Source of the DNA: Undaria pinnatifida
Taxonomy: Eukaryota; Sar; Phaeophyceae; Laminariales; Alariaceae
Direction of reading: 5' to 3'
Length of the DNA stretch: 64,000 nt
Assembly: GCA_012845835.1 (NCBI GenBank)
Contig: JABAKD010000012.1
Span: forward strand, 12,958,195-13,022,194
This document shows positions 1 through 11,694 of this stretch, one piece after another (positions within the stretch are counted from its first letter, which is position 1; the number at the start of each line of letters is the position of its first letter). A program made the translations under genes and the position numbers. The notes under the pieces were generated by a model, which searched no databases, was not told the DNA's origin, and saw only the letters and a list, made by a program, of their open reading frames with translations.

Positions 1-50
1 CTTGTCCAGAAGCTGGAAACTAAAAGTGTGTGAAAAAAAAAAAAAAAAAA

Positions 51-163
51 TCCTCAATGAGGACACACACCCAGTAGTACGCGTGATCGGAGGATCACAC
101 ACAGCTTGCAAAGACGAGTTTTGACGAAATCTTCGACCTCACAACTGGAGTGTATTTTTATCT
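51..163 (-). repeat. Family A repeat, 5'-end fragment
   Basis: Reverse copy of the family A head (CTCCAGYTGTGAGRTCGAAG ... GTGTGTCCTCATTRAGGA). It stops at TCCTCAATGAGGA next to a 19-bp poly-A. From 164 to 1042 nothing is recognised beyond a poly-C run at 445. Confidence 0.7.
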
Positions 164-1042
164 TTCATGATAGAGAACATTAACATTCGACACAGAATTA
201 CCAAACACGACGTATTGTGTACTGTGAACGACGTGAGATATATTACTCCCACTCACCTAGACACAATTACCGTTCGATGCTGTTTACACTTGATACACGA
301 TGCGAGACGCTGCTTGAAGCAAGGGTGCAATGTGGTCGTAATTTTCTCTGTGGCAGCTGCCTGTCGTGCTGTGGTTACAGAGGAAGGACGCGGCTCGAGG
401 GTGCCAAATGTTGTACCTAGAAATCGGAGATGGTTCCAAAATGCCCCCCCCCCCCCCCGGAGTCGTGATTTAATTGGGTCGACGTTCGTAGCAGTCACAT
501 AGATACTGCATCATTCTACAAACTTGTTGCCAGCCAAAATCGACGCCAAATGACGAACCGGAGAGCTTGCACCGTGTGCTCTTGGGCGGTCACGCCAACG
601 CCGGGAAGACGCGATGCGGACGGCCGACAGGTGCAGACCACTACAGTATGAATAATAACCCAGTGGGGAAACCAACCAAAAACATCGATCGAGATCTCGA
701 CCCCATTTGACTTGAATCAGTCAATCAGTCGAAAAAGTTCAAGCAAGATTGGTGTTTGAGACGCAACCCCACCCTTGGCCCATCACGCGCGGTCTCGTCG
801 CTGGTCAACAAAAGTTCCATATTTCTTTGACATCTGATCGATTGATAGGTTGACATGGGTTTTGTTTTTAACATCCTTGACCATCGCTCATTGTACATAT
901 CAATCGGCTGTGATATCGATAATGTTTTTTCATCGAAAACTCATCTTCCCAGACGCCTGTCTCAAATGTAGCGTAGCTGGGAACGCGCTTCCTGTTCGAG
1001 ATATTTTGTTCTGGAATGCTTTTTTTTTGCGCATCTCTGTTC

Positions 1043-1170
1043 GCAGCTTGTAACCGCAGAGACTGCATCTCTCATGCTCTATAGTTACACTACTTTGAAG
1101 TATGTTTGCAGCTTGTAACCGCAGAGCCTGCATCTCTCATGCTCTATAGTTATACTACTTTGAAGTATAA
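1043..1170 (+). repeat. 65-bp tandem duplication
   Basis: GCAGCTTGTAACCGCAGAG...CTACTTTGAAGTAT occurs twice in a row (starts 1043 and 1108) with three or four differences. Confidence 0.75.
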
Positions 1171-1259
1171 GGGGCATGGTGATGTAAAATCGGTACGGAC
1201 GCTGGATGTACCATTATTTATATATTTTCCCACCCCTCCCATTATCTTCGCACTTCTCC

Positions 1260-1588
1260 TTTCTCTTTCTCCCTACCTAGACGTAACTCAGATATCGTAC
1301 AGGGCTAGTCGTAAGCAGGCTCTTTTCTTCTCCCCCCGTCCCCACAACAGTACGTGCCTTCAGTTTTATCGCGAGAAGACCTCAGCGCTTTCTTCCCTCT
1401 TCGTCGCCTCGCATCCAATTGCGCCTATACCCACTACCCACGCTGCTGGGTGCTCTCAGCGGTTGATCTCTTTGTCTTTTTTTTCTAATAAAAGTCAATA
1501 GTCGGACCCACGTACGTGAAGATTTGAACTCCAGAACCAGATCTTCTCAGCAGCGTTCGAGGGTAACCGCTAGACCACCGGGGCGAGC
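1260..1588 (-). repeat. tRNA-headed SINE 1
   Basis: On the minus strand the element starts GCCCCGGTGGTCTAGCGGTT, an A-box-like tRNA 5' part, then GGAGTTCAAATC as B box about 50 bp on. The body GATCAACCGCTGAGAGCACC is shared with the copy at 6820. Its 3' part matches family F (ATAAAACTGAAGGCACGTAC; GAGTTACGTCTAGG). The tRNA part would not fold as a good tRNA, so I call it a SINE. Confidence 0.6.
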
Positions 1589-1814
1589 GGTCAACAACAC
1601 ATTACACTGCTCTTGACATTGTTTTTGCGCAATTTATGTACTACCTCACGTGTTTTCCTAGATGTCGGCGGCGGGTAAGTAAAAGTCAGTTATGATATGG
1701 ATATAGTACAGTATGATACGACGAGCACGTGTGCTGCGGCGGCAGAAGGGGTGCACGATTAAATTCGTTTCTGGGGTTCCATCACTTAAGGCGGGTCCAT
1801 CATACAGACAGATT

Positions 1815-2095
1815 CGTTTTGACGCGGGCTACGAAAGAGGTGCACCACTTTTTCTTCATACTACCCTTCACTTTAGGAGCTTAAGACCACTCCCAAAACA
1901 CCGATTATCAACAGGAGAAAAATAAAACCTCTACGAGCACCGCATAAAAAATCGCATGGCCTAGGTACACAGCGAGAATCACGCAAAAAAAACGGTCTAT
2001 TTCCGACGAGTCTGGGCCAAGGAGCCCAGTCACTCAGAAGAAAAAAATATAGCCAAAAAAAGGTATACCTCTATCGTTACATGCGTCCAATGCCA
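1815..2095 (+). mobile_element. MITE family D
   Basis: GCGGGCTACGAAAGAGGTGC at the left and GGTATACCTCTATCGTTACA at the right, with GGCCTAGGTACACAGCGAG inside, the family signature. Confidence 0.55.
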
Positions 2096-2400
2096 CTACT
2101 ATAGAGGGGGGTCAGTTTTTCAAGGCCTTTTTTCTCAGTGGTTCGGGGTCACTCGTGCGAATGACTCCCCCCCCCCCCTGATATACATGCTGCGCGATCA
2201 TAAGCTTTCTCACACGGGTGCTGCTTTAATCTGGCGATATGAATCCGCAAAACGTGGAAAATGGTTACTATTATTATACCTCTCCTCAACGCGCCAAACA
2301 AACTGCCTATTAAAGTTCGGCACTTTTTCTTTGCAGTGAGGTACAGCGTCAGAGAGTCACTCGTGTTCGAGTGGTGAAAACCCAATTGTGAAACAGGAAA
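2096..2400 (+). mobile_element. MITE family B, left-end copy
   Basis: TATAGAGGGGGGTCAGTTTTTCAAGGCC, GTTCGGGGTCACTCGTGCG, GATATGAATCCGCAAAACG and GAGTCACTCGTGTTCGAGTGG; the right terminal repeat is missing. Confidence 0.5.
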
Positions 2401-2430
2401 CGGGGAACAGGGGGTAACATGACCCCCGAG

Positions 2431-2654
<224 letters not shown>

Positions 2655-2664
<10 letters not shown>

Positions 2665-2835
2665 CTCACATTAATTCTTGTCAAACATCTAGAGTCCGTG
2701 GTCACACAAAGGTGCTGGAGCCCTGGGAAGATTCGAAAAACCAAATGAAATAAAAATTCGTCGGAGCAATACTACGCTTTCCCACCTAAAAACGCACGAT
2801 ACGAAGAAGGCGCACAAGTGAAATTATCCACCTGT
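2655..2835 (+). repeat. About 180-bp repeat, copy 1
   Basis: GTTGTTGTCTCACATTAA, GTCAAACATCTAGAGTCC, GTGGTCACACAAAGGTGCTG and AAAAACGCACGATACGAAG recur at 5232-5410; a reverse fragment occurs at 10715-10775. Confidence 0.75.
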
Positions 2836-4477
2836 ATTTGCGATGCAACGTGTATCTACTTCTATATGTTTATGAAATAATCATGTTTAAAATGTTCGAG
2901 TGACAGCGTATCAATTTGGAACCGTGGGCTCGTGTCCCACAGAGATTTTTTCGGGAGTAGCCGACTTTAATTCTCGAACGCTGTATTAATATGAACATAT
3001 TAGATAACCAACAATACTCTGTATTCGTACTCCTCCCGATATTGAAGCGGGGGGAAGAAAGAACAAAATAAACCACCTATCATACATATGATAGAGCAGT
3101 ATAACAGAACGGTCATGCTCCATCTCATGCTTTCGGGTGGGCGCAAAAAGCGATATACGCTGGCTCTATGGTGATTTCTCTAGATGCTGGCTACCGAGGC
3201 GATGCCGAGGACTTCCAGCCTGAGCGACAGCTCATCCGAAGGCTGCTGTACAGCCCCACAGGACTGTCATTTTTTTTTTTTGAGTTGTACATAATTGGTT
3301 TGCTTTCTAAAAAAAACCGTCCGTTCTCATTTTAGGCTCCGTTCCCATTTTTCAGAAAACTCTGTGTGGAAACTACAGCAATAAATTTATAAAATAGATA
3401 TGATGTTAGATCTAGCTTAAAATTCCCCACACCTCAAGTAAAAATACCAGCACTAACTATTATAGTGGACAAAAACTAGGACCCCTCCCAAAAAAAATCT
3501 CACCCATATAGTATATTACAAGTAGCAACAACGCAGCTTGCAAATATGAGTATTGACCCAAAATTCGCCGAACTCACGGTTGACGTCCTAAAAATGCTTT
3601 TTATAAAATAGTAGTTTGCGACCACAGAGCTTGTCTCTCTATTCATGTATTATTATTAAAAAAAAAGCTACCGTAGGAGTAGCTTGGAAGGAGGCAGGAG
3701 ACATCTCGGCACGGACACGCGTTGCGTTTGGATGCATTTTTTACATGCCATATGGATGGGTGAAAAGGTAAATGGCAGCTTTGTATTTTGCTTTCGAAGT
3801 AGTTGCATCATATTAACAGATTAATGGGCACCCCCCGATCGGAGCACGGGGGGCGGAGAGAGGGGCAGGCCCCCGGGACTGCTCCAACAGCAGCAGCCCC
3901 ACGCTATCGTCCGTAACCCTGAGTCAAGTTCCATCCCACCTGGCAATCAATGTCGAGCTTTCGACGCCAGCGCACCTGAAATGCTGGATTCTCACGACGG
4001 CAGTCACCACAGCAGTCACTGCGAAGTCTCACAGCAGCAGCAACCGCAGCGAATATCGCTTACAGCAGAAATCACCTACCAGGTATATCACACCTTGAAC
4101 CTGTCTCGCTGACGATGCTCCTCTCCTCTCTGCGTGCTTCGCTTGCTAGTCAGCAACCAGACAGACTGATCCAAGGTTCCCTTTGCTATACCCGGACAAG
4201 TACAAGTAACCACCCGCGTTGATCTCATTGGTCAACGTGCAATAACCCCAAACTTCTTCCGAACATACAAAACCCTTATTTTCCCGTGCCTCGATAATAA
4301 TACGCTCTTAATGTGAACAACACATACCCATATTACAAGGGTAAAAAAACCCCAAACCGTCACCCAACTGCCCAAGAAAAAGAGGAAATGAAACGCAGCC
4401 AATCAATCCCAGAAACGAAACAAGAAAAACTCTAAATTCGTACGAATTAAATTATTAAATATAGATTAAATTGAAAA

Positions 4478-5075
4478 TACTCTCCAGCTGTGAGATCGAG
4501 GATTTTGTCGAAACTCATCTTTGCAAGCTGTGTGTGATACTCCGATCGCGCGTATTACAAGTTGTGTGTCCTCATTAAGGATATAGGTCGGCGACTCCCC
4601 TTGCAACTACAGTGTAGCTATCAGGGCCAACAGGGTGATGTTAGTCAGTCTGTGCGCGGAAACTATAAAACCCGTTTTTGAGGGGGACAAAATCTGACGC
4701 TGTGGAAGGAAATGCATCAGTTTATCAAGTGAATCCTGTAAGTCGAATAACCGACGAGGGGAGGGCGGAGTTTTTTAGGACGTGGGGGCCTGGGTTTGAT
4801 CAAGGGGGGGGGGGGGCGGGGGCGGGCGGGGCAGGTCAATTTGTGCGTGGAAACTCTAAATCTTACCCTGTAAGCTGTACAACCAGAGAGGCGGAGCGTT
4901 CGAGGGGGTGGGGGTGGGGGTGGGGGTGAGGAAGGGGGGGGGGGCGCGCAGAAAGTTTTTTTTTACCAACATCTTTAGGTCGCATAGATTTAGGGGTTTG
5001 CTATACGCGGGGTACTATGTCTAGGAGATGGTGCGGGTGGTGAGGAAGGAGGGGGCGTTGGGGGGAGGGGGGGGG
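4478..5075 (+). repeat. Family A repeat
   Basis: Head CTCCAGCTGTGAGATCGAGG, middle GCGGAAACTATAAAACCCG and AACCGACGAGGGGAGGGCGG, long G-tracts, and tail TTTAGGTCGCATAGATTTAGG. The preceding stretch 3100-4477 holds no gene I can support, only A/T-rich DNA and a GC-rich patch with CAGCAG runs at 3880-4060. Confidence 0.75.
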
Positions 5076-5231
5076 GGTGATATATATGAAGTGCTACTGT
5101 TTGGTGTACTCTGTTTCATAGTCTGCGACCACATTATTTGTATCTCTACACGAGTAGGATGAATCAGCACAGACTATGGGTGTACTGATGTAGTATGTAG
5201 AAGCAACGGTTTAGTGTGAAGGCAACACACA

Positions 5232-5410
5232 TATGTTGTTGTTGTCTCACATTAACTCTCGTCAAACATCTAGAGTCCGTGGTCACACAAAGGTGCTGGA
5301 GCCATAGGAAGATCCGAAAAACCAAACGAAATAAAATAAGTCGGGGAAACACTACGCTTTCCCGCCTAAAAACGCACGATACGAAGAAGGCGCACGAGTA
5401 CAATGATCCA
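5232..5410 (+). repeat. About 180-bp repeat, copy 2
   Basis: Copy of 2655-2835 with a short GTT run. 5411-5747 holds nothing recognisable. Confidence 0.75.
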
Positions 5411-5747
5411 ATGTGCAAACCGAACTTACATGGCCGCGGGCATCCAGTCAACTACGGCATAGAGCTTTCCCGTTCCCACAACTAACCAACTCGCCGCTAC
5501 AAACTACAGCGGTTGGGCTGCCTGCACCGTACGAACCGCACGGTAATCGTGAGCACAGACGAACGCGCCTGCTGTCTGGAGTGATGTCAGAGTGACGACC
5601 CGCGGACATGCAGTGAAAAAGGGCAATCGAGCCAAAAACCACCGTACAAATATCAAAATGATCGCCCCGTCTTTCCGAGTTATCTGACAGGTTGCTACGC
5701 AGCTCTGAGTTACGACGCCCGTGCCTGAAAATATATATTATTAAAAT

Positions 5748-6788
5748 TAAAATACGCTCCAGCTGTGAGATCGAAGATTTGGTCGAATCTCATCTTTGCA
5801 AGCTGTGTGTGATACTCCGATCGCGCGTATTACGGGTTGTGTGTCCTCATTAAGGATATAGGCCGGCGACTCCCCTTGCAACTACAGTGTAGCTATCAGG
5901 GCCAACAGGGTGATGTTAGTCAGTCTGTGCGCGGAAACTATAAAACCCGTTTCTGAGGGGGACAAAATCTGACAGCTGTGGAAGGAAATGCATCAGTTTA
6001 TCAAGTGAATCCTGTAAGTCGAATAACCGATGAGGAGAGGGCGGAGTTTTTTAGGACGTGTGGGCCTGGTTTTGATCAAAAGGGGGGCGGGAAGGGGGGA
6101 GGGTGGGGGAGGGGACGGGTGGGGCAGGTCAATTTGTGCGTGGAAACTATAAATCCTTCTTGTGGGGGAGGGGGGGGGAAATGTGCCGGGGGGGGGGCGG
6201 GGGGCGGGGGGGGGGGGGCTTTAGGTCGCATAGATGTAGGGGTTTGCTATACGCTTGGTGCTAGGTCTAGGCGATGGTGCGGGTGGTGGGGAAGGAGGGG
6301 GCGTTGGGGGCGGGGGTGGGTGGGAATTGCAGCAGCGGCATGGACGGCTCTAAAACGATAACGAGGCGATATCCAGGGCGTGGAAGTGTTTATTACTCTG
6401 GCGGATTTCGATATTAGGTGGGGCGTTTAAGCAAGAGAAAGCGAGGAGAAAAGAAGAAAAAATAAAAAGGCGGGGGACGCGGGGGGGGAAGGGTTTTCGA
6501 GAGGTTTAGGTCACATATAATATTAAAATGCACTCCAGCTATGAGATCAAAGATTTGATCGACACTGATCTTCGCAACATTTTGTGTGATCCTCCGATCG
6601 CGCGTATTAATCATATATGTAGGGGCTTGCTCTTCGCGCGGTGCTGGGTCTAGGCGATCGTGCGGGGTGTGGGGAAGGAGGGGGCGTTGGAAGGGGGGGA
6701 GGGGGGATGGATGAAAGCTACGTCATGGATGGCTAGAAAGATATTGACGTTATACCAATTGCTTAGAGGTGTTCATTGCTCTGGCCGA

Positions 6789-6790
<2 letters not shown>
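5748..6790 (+). repeat. Family A compound element
   Basis: A full copy (5748-6425) is followed by a short copy (6528-6790) in which the head joins directly to the GTAGGGGCTTGCTCTTCGCG tail. The link GCAAGAGAAAGCGAGGAG...GGTTTTCGAGAGGTTTAGG recurs in the 43.9-45.2 kb copy, so full + short is a unit. G-tracts up to 12 occur. Confidence 0.75.
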
Positions 6791-6819
<29 letters not shown>

Positions 6820-6820
<1 letters not shown>

Positions 6821-6995
6821 GTCGCCCCGGTGGTCTAGTGGATATACCCTCGGAAACTACTAGCGTTGGTCCTTGACTTCGATTCCCACTACTGCTATGT
6901 GTGGTGTTGAGATTTTATCTTTATTTTCAAAAAAATGCAAAGAAAGGATCAACTGCTGAGAGCACCTAGCAGCGTAGGTAGGTACCAGGGCGGCA
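6820..6995 (+). repeat. tRNA-headed SINE 1
   Basis: CGCCCCGGTGGTCTAGTGG (A box) and GACTTCGATTCCC (B box), then GGATCAACTGCTGAGAGCAC and CAGCGTAGGTAGGTA matching the body of the 1.3-1.6 kb copy. It starts right after a (TA)n run (6788-6817). Confidence 0.6.
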
Positions 6996-7189
6996 TTAAC
7001 GCGTTTACAGCTGGAAACCTGTTTTTGGGGACACGTTACTTGGAATTAGTGCAGGGAAGGGTTCCGGGGCTTTAAAGGGGTTAAATAGTGGTTCGGCTCT
7101 GTTGCGCGCAGCGGAGCAGGCGACGCAACGCGTGCTGCGAAATCGCGAAATATGCGTGAATGTACGCTTCAAAGTCCATGATGTAAGGA

Positions 7190-7560
7190 ACTAACTGCGT
7201 TTAAACGCCTCCCGAACCTCGAAAAGGCGTTTATCAGGAGGCCTTGGGATGTCGCCCCCGGAGGGGCCCCTGGGAGGGTCCCCGGACGACCGCCGGAGGC
7301 GTAAAAAAATCGATGTATGCGCAAATATACACACATGAAAATCAAGTAGTACTAGCAACGAACTTAAACGTCTCCCGAACCCCGAAAAGGCGTGTATCAG
7401 GATGCCTTGGGATGGATGTCGCTCCCTGAGGGCCGCCGGAGGCGAAAATTTTGCGATATACGGGCGAATGTACGCCTGAAAACCACGTGGCGAACTGCCT
7501 TCATACGCCTCCCGAACCTCGAAAGGCGTGTATCAGGAATCCTTGGGATGTCTTAGATCA
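7190..7560 (+). repeat. Three-copy tandem repeat, unit about 130-165 bp
   Basis: CGCCTCCCGAACCTCGAAAA..GGCGT.TATCAGGA..CCTTGGGATG starts at about 7206, 7369 and 7506, separated by GGCCGCCGGAGGCG and an A-rich stretch. Confidence 0.7.
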
Positions 7561-8090
7561 GAGAGGAGCTGACCGCACTTGATGTCTTACACTCCCGAAT
7601 TCTCAGGAGTAGCTCGGGGCTAGCATCGCTACACCCAGGTAAATCGATAAAAATAAATTAGAATAAAAACGCCTACTACGCACGGCGAATACCACAAAAC
7701 GTGCCTAACCAATCATTACGTACGTACGTAGGTACGTACGTACACGGCGAATACCGAACAAGCCTTTTAATTTATCTTCGGCTACTACGGCAAATAGAAA
7801 AAGGTGCCTATAAAAGGCTAAAAGTCTACGGCGAATTGCAGAAAAGGTGCCTTGTGCCTATTTTAGTAGTTCCTACTACTAGGTCTTTTATATGTTTTCG
7901 ATTATGTATGGCAAAGAGGAAATAGGGCCTGAAAAAATGTTCAACTACGGCCAATTGGACAAAAAGAGAGCTTCAAAACAAAGTCACCTACACCCCCAAA
8001 ACAAAAAACGCCTGCGGCGAAATAAAAACCCCCTAAAAAGGCGCAACAAAAAAATTTTTCCTGCGAAATGTGGCGCGCTCAAAATCTACG
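7561..8090. other. A/T-rich stretch with GTAC run
   Basis: Contains a short (GTAC)n run at 7716-7743 and degenerate repeats of GGCGAATACC/GGCGAATTGC with AAAAGGTGCCT. No gene supported. Confidence 0.4.
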
Positions 8091-8094
8091 GATG

Positions 8095-8945
8095 CACATT
8101 ATTTGGCTTTCCGGCGGAGGTCCGCGGCAATGACCGCGGAATTTTCCGTGGACTTCCGTGGGTGTTGCCACGGGCTACAGCAGTGGAAATCCGCGGGTTT
8201 CCAAGGCAAGTGCCACGGCTCATGGCCTTTCCACGGCAAATGCCACGGTTGTGGCCACGGCACGTGCCGCGGTTCTGTCCTTGGTTAACTCCGTCGTAAC
8301 AACCATGAAAATCCACGGAAGTCCGCGGCAATTGCCACCGCAGTTTCCGCGAAAACTGTCGTGGCAATTTCTACGGCACTTTCCGCGGACGTCCAACCGG
8401 AGCAATTTCCACGGCCCTCCGCGGCCGTCCGCGGTTATTGCCACGGCAATCCCCCGATAGTGATACACATACCAGGTATTTGACATTTCCAACCCTTTTA
8501 CCCCCGTGATGTCTTTTGGGGGCACTTCGACCGGTATTTTGTATGGGTTAGGGTTAGGGTTAGGGCTAGGGTTACTATCCGTGGATGTCCGCGGATGCTT
8601 CCGTGGACAAGTCCGTGGGTGTTTCCGTGGGCGCTTCCGTGGACGTTCCCGTGAGTGACCGCGGCTTTGCCGTGGGTGCTGCCGTGAAGATTACCGTGGA
8701 GATTGCCGTGGACTTTGCCGTGGAGATTACTGTGGAAATTGCCATTGCTAGTGCCCCTCCACGGTGTTCCGCTACTTGACGCGGCATTCCGTGGAAGCCC
8801 GTGGAATGTCCGTGGAAGCCCGTGCAAGGTCCGCGGTATGTCCGCGGTTGTCCGTGGAACGCCGTGGACATGGCCGTGGAATGCCGTGGAGGTCCGTGGA
8901 CACTGCCGCGGTGCTCCGCCAAAAAGGCAAATAATGTACATCCCT
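8095..8945. mobile_element. CCGTGG-rich foldback element
   Basis: The left end TGCACATTATTTGGCTTTCC-GGCGGAGGTCC and the reverse complement of the right end (TGTACATTATTTGCC...GGCGGAGCACC) match, extending outward imperfectly. The inside is almost wholly words CCGTGG, CCGCGG, CCACGG at 9-13 bp spacing, self-complementary throughout. A telomere-like tract lies near the middle. Open frames on both strands here are products of the repeat. Confidence 0.65.
8545..8576 (+). repeat. Interstitial TTAGGG-type tract
   Basis: GGGTTAGGGTTAGGGTTAGGGCTAGGGTTA, about five units of the TTAGGG telomere repeat, at the centre of the foldback. Confidence 0.85.
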
Positions 8946-9074
8946 CCCAAAATCGCGTGTTGCGCTGCGCGCAACCAGCCTCGCGGCGACTGTTGACGCA
9001 AAACGGCTTTTTACCCAAATGTTGCGCCCGCGCAACAGCACAGCACAGCTAATTAATGCCCTGGTCAGGTACAA

Positions 9075-9240
9075 TTCAACGCGAGTCGACGCTCAGTCGA
9101 CGAGCGAAGAAAATGCCGAATTCTTCTCACGATAAAAATGAAGGCACGTAAGGTATAGTGGGCAGGGGGGAGGAGGGCCCGCTATGTGGAGTGGCTATGT
9201 GACCCCGGATCTGGGTCACTACTGGAAGGGAGTGCGAGAG
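9075..9240 (+). repeat. Family F repeat
   Basis: Shares CGAGTCGACG..GAAGAAA, TTCTCACGATAAAAATGAAGG, CACGTAAGGTATAGTGGGCA and GGATCTGGGTCAC with copies at 10600, 27405 and the tail of SINE 1 at 1260-1400. Confidence 0.6.
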
Positions 9241-9483
9241 TAGGACAAGGATAATAAATGGGATGAAGAAAACGAAACAAACAACAACCCGAAAAAAACA
9301 AAATATACAGTATGAAAGAAAAAACTGAAATATCCCATGTAAGTTTGCACACATAACTGGTACATTTAGTCTAGTCTATGTAGTTATTATTATTGTATAC
9401 CGGTATTTAATATCATCAGTGTAGTCTAGTCTAGTCTACATGTACAATTATTGTGAGAATGCTACTCGTACTCCTCCACTGAC

Positions 9484-9600
9484 CTCCCATGTGGTCTCCC
9501 TCGTCGCGTGATCGACGTAGAAAGTCCGCCCCGATGAAGGATCACGGCGCGACGTCCACCCATGAGGCAACCCAGCATCGGGATCCATAAAAAAATTCCT
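9484..9600 (-). CDS. WW-domain exon
   Basis: The minus strand encodes MDPDAGLPHGWTSRRDPSSG followed by RTFYVDHATRETTWE. This is a complete WW domain, a small module that binds proline-rich peptides: LP-x-GW, G-R-x-[FY]-Y-[VI]-[DN]-H-x-T-[RK]-x-T-x-W-E, with the two Trp 23 residues apart. The frame continues upstream to about 9717 without a stop, but that part is not recognisable. After WE the sequence is GAG|GTCAGT, a possible donor, so I end the exon at 9484; the frame reads on 12 codons to a stop at 9448. The Met at 9600 may be internal rather than a start. No partner domains could be identified nearby, so this may be one exon of a larger gene or an orphan fragment. Confidence 0.55.
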
Positions 9601-10236
9601 TGCCTGTCTCGGACGAGATGCTAGCTGTATGTAGCTTGTGTCGTATCGCCGGCGTGCCTCTTGGTACGCTGTGAAATGAGCTGACACCCGATGACTTCCT
9701 TGCTTGTTCCGCAGCAAGCAATGGGATTTTGAAACTTCTGCCCAGAGTAGTAGCCGCGATAAGAGGGAAGAGAGGAGGGCGGAACACAGCAGGAGGGTTT
9801 TTCGCTTGTTTTTTTTCTTGGTCTCTTCCCGAGGAAGAGCAGGCAGAGCGCGTCTTGGTCGGTTGTTGTTGTTGGTGTTTGTCCGCGCGCGCCGCTGCTA
9901 ACAAGTGTCTGTCTCTCGGTTCCCCAACCAACTACAACAACAACAGCTCTTCACACGAGCTTACAAACACCCCTCCCAAAAGTACACAGATAGTACGAAC
10001 GAGTAGTAGCAACCAACTGTGTGTTTGCAATAATGTTCCTTCGTGCCGTACAAAATAACACGGGAGGAGGAAGGGAGTTCTAATCAGCTGGCTGGTATGT
10101 TACTGAGGATATAGACTAGACTTTGAGAATACTAGTATCATAGGTACAGGGTGGTCGGGCCGTACAACAATACCTGCTTCGTTCGACGCTCGCCCGTGGA
10201 GACTAAAACAATACGATTACAATACGCGTCGTTGCG

Positions 10237-10293
10237 GCGCCACTGCTGCTGCTGCTGCTCTTGCTGCTGCTGCTGCTGCTACTGCTGCTGTGG
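10237..10293 (+). repeat. CTG trinucleotide run
   Basis: CTGCTGCTGCTGCTGCTCTTG... with two interruptions. Confidence 0.85.
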
Positions 10294-10599
10294 AGCTGTG
10301 GGCTGTGGGCTGTGGGCCAGAACTCAAAAACGAGGCGCCCGGCGGGGCATGTCCCAAAAGGCCAAAACGCGAGGAAAATGCGATAATGATGTGTGTGTGT
10401 TTTTTCTGCAGCCATGGCATTTATTTGTTTTTGTCGTTTAAAAAGGTCGCACAAGAGATCTCCCTCTCGGACCCCCTCAGGTTTGGATCTTAATCTCTTC
10501 CAGAGAGTTCTACGTACAGAGTAGTGTATACGATATACGAAAAAACCTGTTTTTTGTGGGGGGTTTAAAATGGTGTACACAACAAGTGTAGATGGCCCT

Positions 10600-10875
10600 C
10601 TATAAGGGACCACAATTCGATGTTCGATGCCAGTCGACGAGGGAAGAATACTCGTACGTACGACTCTCTGGAATGTTCTCGCGAACAAAAATGAAGGCAA
10701 GCACCGCCGCCGTCCTTGTAGTGTAGTGTATGACCACGGACTTGATTATGCGAGTTAATGTGAGAACAACAACAACTGTTACAGCAGTGTGGGGAGAGGG
10801 GAGAAGAGCCTGCTTAGTGACCCCCCCCCCCCCCGGATCTGAATTACATCTAGGGAGCAGGGAGAATGGGAAAAA
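10600..10875 (+). repeat. Family F repeat with an insertion
   Basis: CACAATTCGATG..CAGTCGACGAGGGAAGAA, TTCTCGCGAACAAAAATGAAG, then an inserted reverse fragment of the 2.65-kb repeat (about 10715-10775), then GAGAAGAGCCTGCTTAGTGAC and ATCTAGGGAGCAGGGAGAA. The plus-strand sequence between 9720 and 10600 holds a CTG run and no supported gene. Confidence 0.6.
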
Positions 10876-11694
10876 GGAAGAGTGAGAAGATATTACGTTT
10901 AGAAGGGATGTGAGCAGAAAACAAAAACAAAGCAGAAAAACAAAAACAAAAAAAAGCGTCCGGGCGGAGAGGGTCTCCCTTGTGCACCGACGTTCTTTTC
11001 TTGACACCCAGATTTGGTTCGAGTACGTACCTTTTTGTTACTTTGAGAGAGTATGTAGCTCCCGTTTTCTTGAACTGTATTACAGTATGTGGTATTTTGC
11101 ACCGGGAGAAAGACTATTGGGCCCTTTTAAGGGACGTGTGGGGTTCCCTATTGAGTGCTGTGTGTCCACTTACCTTAAATTAGGGTCCCCTATTGAGTGT
11201 TTTGTCACTTTAACCCCTGTGGAGCCCCCGAACCTCTCCCTATTCTAAATCCAAGTAATACTGGCCCCAAAAAGGGATTCAGAGTTGTAAAAGGGTTAAG
11301 GGAAGGGGTTGCTTGAAGTGGAGAAAAACGGGGTTTGAGGTCCCTTATACCCGTACTGTGTACACCAGTTTTCCTTAACGCGGGGTCCCTTGACGGGAGT
11401 AGTACACTTACTACTGCTTCTGCTGTGAAACTGTAAATTACGGGACCCTTTTTTAAAATTGTGCAAGCCCAGTTTAGTGCAACGGTGAAAAACGCGCGGA
11501 TCAAGGCTGCACGGTACGGGGGGTGCCGCTGGCAGCTCACTGCTGGAGGACTCGACCCACGCGCATGTACGAGTGACTCTGTACCTCTCACTGACGAGCT
11601 CAGGCAATTTGTTGGGCGCAGCGTACGTAGCTGAACCGTCCCATTGCGAATTCATACTGTATGCCGCAAAATCGATCTATATCCTTACTTGTAG

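Noticed and set aside
1500-1590. Functional tRNA gene
   Set aside because: A and B boxes are present but stems do not pair well, and the sequence continues into a repeat body shared with 6.8 kb.
8545-8576. Chromosome end
   Set aside because: Only about five units, flanked by foldback DNA on both sides; interstitial.
8070-9018. Overlapping 70-170 codon frames at 8-9 kb
   Set aside because: Produced by CCGTGG/CCACGG low-complexity words on both strands.
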